A DNA stretch of 6,891 bases from an uncultured Collinsella sp. (GTDB lineage Bacteria > Actinomycetota > Coriobacteriia > Coriobacteriales > Coriobacteriaceae). The stretch lies in the NCBI GenBank assembly GCA_902495265.1, contig CABUWR010000073.1, positions 1-6,891 on the forward strand. Reading direction: 5' to 3'. Every line of letters begins with the position of its first letter. Position 1 is the stretch's first letter. Below, piece by piece: positions 1 through 4,830 of the stretch. A model generated the notes under the pieces. That model saw only the letters and a list, made by a program, of their open reading frames with translations. It had not been told where the DNA came from and ran no database searches. A program made the translations under genes and the position numbers.

Positions 1-2
1 CC

Positions 3-71
3 TACCGCGCCCGCCGCACGGCGCTCGAAAACGACACCGCCGATGAGATCAATTCGGATAGGCCTCGCTAG
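3..71 (+). CDS. C-terminal tail of an unidentified protein (5' truncated)
   Basis: An open frame enters from the left edge and ends at a TAG at 69-71, giving 22 visible residues rich in charged side chains (it begins YRARRTALEN and ends SDRPR). Frame 2 closes at once; frame 1 stays open to a TAA at 76-78 but gives a less protein-like tail. The composition suits a soluble C-terminal tail. The gene faces the minus-strand unit that ends at 164, so the two are convergent. The hairpin at 126-155 lies between them. The product cannot be recognised from so few residues, and the frame could be accidental. Confidence 0.4.
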   Translation, partial: YRARRTALENDTADEINSDRPR

Positions 72-119
72 CTCCTAAATTACCTTTGCGAGAGACGCCG
101 ACTCGGCTCATCGAACATC

Positions 120-155
120 AAAAAAGGGCTGGTTCTGGATACCCAGAGCCGGCCC
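120..155 (-). terminator. Rho-independent terminator of the minus-strand XRE/membrane unit
   Basis: Arms at 126-138 and 143-155 enclose a 4-base loop. Read on the minus strand, the hairpin is followed by six T residues (A-run at 120-125), and it begins 8 bases after the TAA stop at 164-166. In the minus RNA, 11 of 13 positions pair and the other two are C-A mismatches. In the plus RNA the same two positions are G-U wobbles, so the stem is fully paired but has no U-run after it. It may therefore also slow plus-strand transcripts leaving the gene that ends at 71. Confidence 0.75.
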
Positions 156-163
156 ATTACGCA

Positions 164-748
164 TTAAATGTCGTCTGAGGAGTCGAGTTCTGCCTCGAGC
201 TTGGCACGACGTCTTTTCGCCGTGAAAAACGTTGCGCACAGGACAGCAAACGTGGCCGCGAAAATCGTCGCACCGCAGAATACGCCCGTGGCCAGGTTCG
301 CCAACCAAAAGACGCTTTCGAGCGGTACGATCTGCGCCTCAGCGATACAGCGCATTGCGGCAATAACAAGCGCGAACGCGGCGCCGCTAAGACCACTGAT
401 AAGCAGGAAATATCCAACAGGAAGATGCTCGGTTTGCCCAAAACGATTGGTATCGACATAGCCCTTCCGCGTTTGCAGTCCTGCTCAAATCAACATCACA
501 AGAACGAGCCACAAATAGATGGCTGCCTCGAACGGCGTTGCAAAGCCATGCGGCATTTCACTGGCGTCGCTGTGAACCCACGCAACCTGTCGAGCTATAA
601 ACTGGTAGAAAAATATCATCAACATGCCAAACGAAAGCAGCACGAAACCAATCTTGTAGATCTTCGCGCTCTCAGCCTCCAGGCGCTCATCCTTTGGGCC
701 GGCATATTCACGCCACTTTTGCACGAGTTTTAAATCTTCAAATTTCAT
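164..748 (-). pseudogene. Four-helix membrane protein partner of XRE regulator, broken by in-frame TGA
   Basis: Read from the ATG at 748 to the TAA at 164-166, this frame would encode 194 positions, but codon 88 (485-487) is TGA. The frame is identical on both sides, so it is a nonsense change and not a frameshift. Four hydrophobic segments are visible, near residues 31-52, 70-87 (running up to the stop), 109-132 and 147-175. A charged N-terminus (residues 1-29) and a basic then acidic tail (KRRRAKLEAEL) flank them. The stop falls at the end of helix 2 and removes helices 3 and 4. The start is supported by a TAGGAG ribosome site (755-760) that overlaps the stop of the upstream repressor gene, suggesting translational coupling. 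Small integral membrane proteins are often paired with this kind of XRE regulator, and DUF6773-like proteins are one possibility; I cannot assign a family firmly. The 87-residue N-terminal part may still be made. The only ATG after the stop (355) lies beyond helix 3, so the distal part is unlikely to be an independent gene. Confidence 0.7.
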
Positions 749-757
749 AGCGAACTC

Positions 758-988
758 CTAAAGAGCGTTAGGGTCGACGTCGATCCCGTCTTCCCAAAAC
801 AGATCGTTCAACGTAACGCGTAGCGCTTTGCAGATCGCCACGCACAAATTGAGCGTGGGGTTGTAGCCGCCCGCCTCGATCAGGCCGATGGTCTGGCGCG
901 TAACGCCCACGGCCTCGGCCAAGTCAGCTTGCGAAAGGCCAACCGCCGCGCGCGCCGCCTTCATGCGTAGGTTCTTTTTGCCCGGCAT
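758..988 (-). CDS. Short XRE-family (Cro/C1-type) transcriptional regulator
   Basis: This 76-residue DNA-binding protein consists almost entirely of one Cro/C1-type helix-turn-helix. The helix 2 region is LSQADLAEAVG (residues 18-28), the recognition helix follows at TRQTIGLIE (30-38), and then come the typical GGYNPTLNLCVAICKALRVTLNDLFW segments. This layout matches the small YgzD-like regulators that sit beside small membrane proteins. The frame stays open up to an ATG at 1048, but the start at 988 is preferred: AAAGGAA (993-999) sits just upstream, homology begins here, and the likely transcription start near 1030 lies downstream of the longer start. The gene ends 9 bases before the membrane-protein gene and shares its stop region with that gene's ribosome site. 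Its promoter is surrounded by repeated ATGACAGATAT-like sequences, so it probably represses itself. The signal it senses is unknown. Confidence 0.88.
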   Translation of the reverse strand: MPGKKNLRMKAARAAVGLSQADLAEAVGVTRQTIGLIEAGGYNPTLNLCVAICKALRVTLNDLFWEDGIDVDPNAL

Positions 989-1006
989 GGAGTTCCTTTC
1001 GTAGTA

Positions 1007-1078
1007 ATGGACAGATATCCGTTGCAGCATGACAGAAATATATTGCATATATCAGACAATGTCAACTATATCTGTCAT
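1007..1078. promoter_or_regulatory. Candidate operator cluster for the XRE regulator
   Basis: Three copies of a sequence close to ATGACAGATAT occur here: ATGGACAGATAT at 1007-1018 and ATGACAGAAATAT at 1029-1041 on the plus strand, and ATATCTGTCAT at 1068-1078 in the opposite orientation. A short palindrome, GACAATGTC (1055-1063), overlaps the -35 element. The inverted pair at 1029-1041 and 1068-1078 flanks and overlaps the promoter, and the third copy lies in the leader. This arrangement fits autorepression by the adjacent XRE protein. The link to that protein is inferred from position only. Confidence 0.55.
1037..1065 (-). promoter_or_regulatory. Sigma-70-type promoter of the XRE regulator
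   Basis: On the minus strand, a perfect -35 TTGACA (1065-1060) is followed, after exactly 17 bases, by -10 TATATT (1042-1037, five of six consensus bases). Transcription would start near 1030, leaving a leader of roughly 40 bases before the ATG at 988. The region is strikingly AT-rich compared with the flanking genes. Confidence 0.75.
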
Positions 1079-1140
1079 TATGAAAACCATATTCGTCATC
1101 GCCATGCGGACATTACAACTTCGGTTCACTATCCAAACTT

Positions 1141-1173
1141 ACTCGGACAGAACCGACTCGGTTTTGTCCGAGT
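1141..1173. repeat. 33-bp near-perfect palindrome (upstream operator block)
   Basis: Two 18-bp sites overlap by three bases: ACTCGG-N6-CCGACT at 1141-1158 and ACTCGG-N6-CCGAGT at 1156-1173. Taken together they form one palindrome centred on 1157, in which 15 of 16 base pairs match; the exception is a G/T pair (1150 with 1164). The same 33-bp layout recurs at 1210-1242. There is no T-run after it, and it lies upstream of the likely ATPase promoter, so a protein-binding operator is more likely than a terminator. Confidence 0.75.
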
Positions 1174-1201
1174 AATCTCGAGCATAATCTGATTCATGCG
1201 A

Positions 1202-1207
1202 TACAAT
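1202..1207 (+). promoter_or_regulatory. Possible -10 element of the ATPase gene
   Basis: TACAAT matches five of six bases of the -10 consensus. It lies between the two palindromic blocks, and transcription from it would start near 1214, inside the second block. No convincing -35 lies 16-18 bases upstream. CATAAT at 1183-1188 is an alternative -10. A poor -35 would suit a promoter that depends on, or is tightly held by, a regulator. Confidence 0.35.
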
Positions 1208-1209
1208 TA

Positions 1210-1242
1210 ACTCGGACAAAACCGAGTCGGAAGGAACCGAGT
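1210..1242. repeat. Second palindromic operator block, covering the ATPase ribosome binding site
   Basis: This block repeats the architecture of 1141-1173: ACTCGG-N6-CCGAGT at 1210-1227 overlaps AGTCGG-N6-CCGAGT at 1225-1242 by three bases. Its first 16 bases match those of the upstream block at 15 positions. In the second site the six-base spacer is AAGGAA, which supplies the Shine-Dalgarno sequence for the GTG start at 1245. A protein bound here, or a small RNA hairpin pairing CGG (1228-1230) with CCG (1237-1239), could block translation as well as transcription. The blocks start 69 bp apart, with 36 bp between them. Confidence 0.72.
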
Positions 1243-1244
1243 AA

Positions 1245-2627
1245 GTGGAATTCATTGGCAGGGAGCGTGAACTCGCCCGTATTAAGAAAACGCTCAAAGC
1301 ACCCGAGCAGCGCAATGTTCTCATTTACGGCAGGCGTCGCGTCGGAAAAAGTGAGCTCATCAAGCAGGCGCTAACGGATTTGTCAGACGTCGCAACGGTC
1401 TATTACGAGTGCCGCCAAACCTCCGAGGCAGACAACCTCGAGAGTCTGTCCGTCCTTGTTGCTGAAGCGCTGAGCTTTCCTCCGCTCGCCTTCACAGGCA
1501 TCCGCGAGCTCATCGAATTTCTGTTTGCCCAAGCCAAAGACAAGAACATTACCCTCGTTCTCGACGAATACCCCTACTTGAGAGATGCGGTTAAAGGCTT
1601 AGACAGCATTCTTCAGACCTCAATCGACGCTCACAGGGAAGACTCACGTTTAAACATTGTCCTGTGCGGCTCCTACGTTGAGATTATGAAATCCCTCATC
1701 GAGCATGAAAGCCCCCTCTACGGGCGAATTGATCTCGCGCTTGAGCTTAAACCCATGGATTACTTTGACGCTGCGAAGTTCTATCCCGCGTTCTCGCCCG
1801 AGGACAAGGTGCGGCTCTATAGCGTTTTTGGCGGCATCCCCTTTTACAATCGCCTCATCGATCAATCCCAAAGCGTACGCGACAACATCATCGAGCTCGT
1901 CACGGAACCTGGCGCCCGCTTAGAAAGCGAGGTGCCGTCCTATCTCAACGCCGAGATCTCGAAGATGACCAACGCCAACGAAGTTTTCGGGGCTCTCGCA
2001 CAAGGTTACTCCCGTTGGGGGGACGTGCTGGCACAGTCGCACGTCTCGAGCGGTCCGGCCATGGCAGACGTGCTCGACAAGCTCATGTCACTCGAAATCG
2101 TCCAAAAGCGTGCACCCATCAACGACCCTACGAACAAGCGCAAGTCCGGCTACTTTGTAGTGGATCCGCTTTCGCTCTTTTACTATCGCTATGTTTTCCG
2201 CAATGCCTCAGCGCGTCAGCTGCTCGACCCGGAAGTCTTCTATGATCGTCACGTCTTCCAAGACTTCGAGGAAAACTACGTTCCTCATATGTTCGAGGAG
2301 ATCTGCCGTCAATACCTCGTGCGGCAGAACAGGACCGGCAAGATCGAACCGGCTTTCGACGCCATAGGCAAGTACTGGTACGACGATCCCGCAAACAAAA
2401 CGAGCGGCGAATTCGATGTGGTAACGCAAGACCCCGAGGGCTACGCATTCTACGAAGCAAAGTTCCGCAAATCCCCCATCACGCAAAAAATGGTCGACGA
2501 GGAAATCGCCCAAGTCGAGGCAACGGGGCTCAAGTGCCATCGCTATGGATTCTTCTCCCGTTCGGGCTTCGAAGCTGGCGAAAGCGATCGAACCGTCTTC
2601 ATCGACCTACCGCAGATGTTTGGATAG
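1245..2627 (+). CDS. AAA/STAND-type ATPase with C-terminal DUF234 (PD-(D/E)XK-like) domain
   Basis: This 460-residue cytoplasmic ATPase belongs to the 'archaeal ATPase' type (PF01637-like) with a DUF234-like C-terminus. The N-terminal motif FIGRERELARI is followed by a P-loop, GRRRVGKS (29-36), and a Walker B, TLVLDEYPYL, with D107 and E108. A later LCGSYVEIMKSL segment with LYGR downstream fits the sensor region. About residues 245-295 look like a winged helix. The C-terminus has the DUF234-type FVVDPLSLFYYRYVF segment, then D391 and E404-x-K406, spaced like a PD-(D/E)XK nuclease core; nuclease activity is inferred and has not been shown for this family as far as I know. Translation starts at GTG with AAGGAA upstream, because no ATG fits the conserved N-terminus. 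It is a single gene with no operon partner. Sampled lines have 47-53% GC, against 62-67% in the topoisomerase genes, which could mean horizontal transfer. The biological role is unknown: DNA binding and self-regulation through the palindromes, or a mobile or defence function, are possibilities only. Confidence 0.88.
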   Translation: MEFIGRERELARIKKTLKAPEQRNVLIYGRRRVGKSELIKQALTDLSDVATVYYECRQTSEADNLESLSVLVAEALSFPPLAFTGIRELIEFLFAQAKDKNITLVLDEYPYLRDAVKGLDSILQTSIDAHREDSRLNIVLCGSYVEIMKSLIEHESPLYGRIDLALELKPMDYFDAAKFYPAFSPEDKVRLYSVFGGIPFYNRLIDQSQSVRDNIIELVTEPGARLESEVPSYLNAEISKMTNANEVFGALAQGYSRWGDVLAQSHVSSGPAMADVLDKLMSLEIVQKRAPINDPTNKRKSGYFVVDPLSLFYYRYVFRNASARQLLDPEVFYDRHVFQDFEENYVPHMFEEICRQYLVRQNRTGKIEPAFDAIGKYWYDDPANKTSGEFDVVTQDPEGYAFYEAKFRKSPITQKMVDEEIAQVEATGLKCHRYGFFSRSGFEAGESDRTVFIDLPQMFG

Positions 2628-2670
2628 GGCAGGACAGGCCCCTCCCGCATTCCAAGCATTCATTATCTAA

Positions 2671-2686
2671 TAGAACGATTGTTCGA
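2671..2686. promoter_or_regulatory. Candidate LexA (SOS) box upstream of the topoisomerase operon
   Basis: TAGAAC-GATT-GTTCGA matches the actinobacterial LexA box TCGAAC-N4-GTTCGA at 11 of 12 fixed positions; the second base is A in place of C. It also fits the core of the Bacillus-type box CGAAC-N4-GTTC apart from the same base. It ends 15 bases before the likely -35 of the downstream operon. By base counts alone, about 0.015 such matches would be expected in a window this size. Function is inferred. Confidence 0.45.
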
Positions 2687-2701
2687 TGGATTTCGTGTTG
2701 G

Positions 2702-2730
2702 TTGGAATCGTCTGTGGGCTGGGCTATGCT
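2702..2730 (+). promoter_or_regulatory. Likely promoter of the topoisomerase operon
   Basis: TTGGAA (2702-2707) and TATGCT (2725-2730) are separated by 17 bases, and each matches four of six consensus positions. Transcription would begin near 2737, giving a leader of about 48 bases. TTGACT at 2734-2739 resembles a -35 but has no matching -10. The gap between the ATPase gene and this promoter holds no convincing terminator. Confidence 0.4.
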
Positions 2731-2784
2731 ACCTTGACTATCTATATGACTTAAACGCAGCAAGGGAGCACCGAGAGAGCGAGT

Positions 2785-4782
2785 ATGGCAAAAAACACCG
2801 CAAACTATGGTAACGACAGTATCCGCCAGCTCAAGGACGAGGAGCGCGTACGCCTGCGCCCCGCCGTCATCTTTGGCTCGGACGGACTCGATGGCTGCGC
2901 GCATGCCGCCTTCGAGATCCTGTCCAACGCCGTTGACGAGGCGCGCCAGGGCTACGGCAAGCTCATCACCCTTACCGCCTTTCGCGATGGTTCCATTCAG
3001 GTAGAGGACAATGGCCGCGGCTGCCCGCTCGACTGGAACCCTTCCGAAAAGCGTTTTAACTGGGAGCTCGTCTTTTGCGAGCTCTACGCCGGCGGCAAGT
3101 ACAACAACAACCAGGGCGGCGACTACGACTTCTCGCTCGGTACCAACGGCCTGGGTTCGTGCGCGACCCAGTATGCCTCCGAGTACATGGACGTCACGGT
3201 TTGGCGCGACGGCAACAAGTACTCCCTACACTTTAAAAAGGGCAAGGTCGTCGGCGCCAAAAAGAAGGCACTCGAGATTGAGCCCAGCGACGAGAACCGC
3301 ACCGGCACCACTATCAAGTGGCGCCCCGATCTTGAGGTCTTTACCTCGATCAGCATTCCCCACGAGTGGTATCGCGAGACCATGCGCCGCCAGGCCGTGG
3401 TCAACGCCAACGTGACCTTCCGTCTGCGCATCGAGGGCGACGATGGCGAGTTTACCGAAGAGGATTTTTGCTATCCCAAGGGCATCGAGGATTACGTGCT
3501 CGAGAAGGTCGGTACCGACTACCTTACCGAGCCCTTCTTTATCGAGGCCGACCGCCGCGGTCGCGACCGCGAGGACCTGCCCGATTACAACGTAAAAATC
3601 ACCGCGTGCATGTGCTTCTCGCGCACCTTCATGATGCAGGAGTACTACCACAACTCATCATGGCTCGAGAACGGCGGCTCACCCGAGAAAGCGGCTCGTA
3701 GCGCTTTGACCAGCGCCATCGATGCCTACATTAAGCAACAGGGCAAATACAACAAAAACGAGAGCGGTATTAAGTGGCAAGACGTCCAGGACTGCCTGGT
3801 GCTGGTGACCAACTGCTTCTCCACCCAGACGTCCTACGAAAACCAGACCAAGAAGGCCATCAATAACCGCTTTATCCAGCAGGCTATGACGGCCTTCTTT
3901 AAGGAGCGCCTCTCGACTTACCTGATCGAGAACAAAGATGCCGCCAACAAGATCATGGAGCAGGTGCTCATCAACAAGCGCTCGCGCGAGAACGCCGAGA
4001 AGACGCGCCAGAGCATCAAGACCAACTTGCAGCAGAAGACCGACATGGCCAACCGCGTGCAGAAGTTCATCGACTGCCGCTCCAAGGACAAGAGCCGCCG
4101 CGAGATCTACATCGTAGAGGGCGACTCGGCAGCAGGCGCCATTCGCACGTCGCGCGATGCCGAGTTCCAGGGCGTTATGCCCGTCCGCGGTAAGATCCTC
4201 AACTGCCTGAAGGAGGACTATCCGCGTATCTTTAAGTCCGACATCATCATGGACCTTATGCGTGTGCTGGGCTGTGGCGTGGAGATCAAGGACAAGCGCA
4301 TCAAGAACCTCGGCGCCTTCGACCTGGACAATCTCAACTGGAACAAGGTCATCATCTGTACGGACGCCGACGTCGATGGGTACCACATCCGCACGCTCGT
4401 ACTCACCATGCTCTATCGACTGGTGCCCACGCTTATCGACGAGGGCTACGTCTATATCGCCGAGTCGCCGCTCTACGAGATCAACTGCAAAGAGAAGACC
4501 TACTTTGCCTACACCGAGCTCGAGAAGAACGGCATCCTCAAAGAGATCGGCGACCAGAAGTGCTCCATCAACCGCTCCAAGGGTCTTGGTGAGAACGATC
4601 CGGACATGATGTGGCTCACCACCATGAATCCCGAGACGCGTCGCCTGATCAAGGTGGAGCCCGAGGACGTCACCAAGATGGAAACCATGTTTAACCTGTT
4701 GCTGGGCAACGACGAGGCAGGACGCAAGCGCCATATCTCCGAGCACGGCAAGGAATACCTGGACCAACTGGACCTGCAATAG
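2785..4782 (+). CDS. Type IIA DNA topoisomerase subunit B (ParE/GyrB-like, divergent)
   Basis: This 665-residue ATP-driven subunit captures and passes a DNA duplex through the break made by subunit A. The GHKL ATPase comes first: E44 and N48 in FEILSNAVDEA, DNGRG (75-79), YAGGKY (101-106), the glycine-rich lid GTNGLG (119-124), and the QTK loop (354-356) of the transducer domain. The TOPRIM domain follows, with EGDSAAG (E445), PVRGKILN (466-473), TDADVDG (D527, D529) and KGLGEND (599-605). All the catalytic and metal-binding residues are present. Its length fits the short ParE/GyrB form without the large insertion seen in enterobacterial GyrB. It departs from the usual EGDSAGGS and QRYKGLGEMNP motifs (here SAAGA and NRSKGLGENDP), marking a divergent clade. 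The ATG at 2785 is the only plausible start, since upstream in-frame codons reach a TAA at 2752 without another start; GAGAGAG (2773-2779) serves as ribosome site. The gene for the A subunit follows after 45 bases. I call it topoisomerase IV-like, but the gyrase/topo IV label is uncertain, so no symbol is given. Confidence 0.95.
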   Translation: MAKNTANYGNDSIRQLKDEERVRLRPAVIFGSDGLDGCAHAAFEILSNAVDEARQGYGKLITLTAFRDGSIQVEDNGRGCPLDWNPSEKRFNWELVFCELYAGGKYNNNQGGDYDFSLGTNGLGSCATQYASEYMDVTVWRDGNKYSLHFKKGKVVGAKKKALEIEPSDENRTGTTIKWRPDLEVFTSISIPHEWYRETMRRQAVVNANVTFRLRIEGDDGEFTEEDFCYPKGIEDYVLEKVGTDYLTEPFFIEADRRGRDREDLPDYNVKITACMCFSRTFMMQEYYHNSSWLENGGSPEKAARSALTSAIDAYIKQQGKYNKNESGIKWQDVQDCLVLVTNCFSTQTSYENQTKKAINNRFIQQAMTAFFKERLSTYLIENKDAANKIMEQVLINKRSRENAEKTRQSIKTNLQQKTDMANRVQKFIDCRSKDKSRREIYIVEGDSAAGAIRTSRDAEFQGVMPVRGKILNCLKEDYPRIFKSDIIMDLMRVLGCGVEIKDKRIKNLGAFDLDNLNWNKVIICTDADVDGYHIRTLVLTMLYRLVPTLIDEGYVYIAESPLYEINCKEKTYFAYTELEKNGILKEIGDQKCSINRSKGLGENDPDMMWLTTMNPETRRLIKVEPEDVTKMETMFNLLLGNDEAGRKRHISEHGKEYLDQLDLQ

Positions 4783-4816
4783 CAGCAAATCGATAACGAC
4801 GGCCCATAAGAAGTTC

Positions 4817-4830
4817 AAGAGGAAATCGTG
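4817..4830 (+). promoter_or_regulatory. Ribosome binding site fixing the GTG start of subunit A
   Basis: AAGAGGAA (4817-4824) lies three bases before a GTG at 4828-4830. No in-frame ATG occurs until residue 41, which is already inside the conserved core (NYMPYAMS), so the GTG sets the start. The 45-base gap after the subunit B stop holds no terminator-like hairpin, consistent with co-transcription. Confidence 0.75.

Noticed and set aside
168..461. Plus-strand open frames opposite the membrane-protein gene.
   Set aside because: The minus strand has coherent transmembrane segments, a coupled ribosome site and a terminator; the plus-strand frames show none of these.
989..1048. A 20-residue N-terminal extension of the XRE regulator from the ATG at 1048.
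   Set aside because: The ATG at 1048 is upstream of the predicted transcription start and lies within the promoter spacer; the ATG at 988 has a good ribosome site and matches the start of homology.
1141..1242. The inverted repeats as a transcription terminator pair or as the ends of an insertion sequence.
   Set aside because: There are no T-runs, the blocks precede a gene and one overlaps its ribosome site, no transposase lies between them (only 36 bp), and each block is internally palindromic instead of forming paired outer ends.
2629..2643. A GGGC...GCCC hairpin just after the ATPase stop as a terminator.
   Set aside because: The stem is only four base pairs and no T-run follows, so it does not qualify as a Rho-independent terminator.
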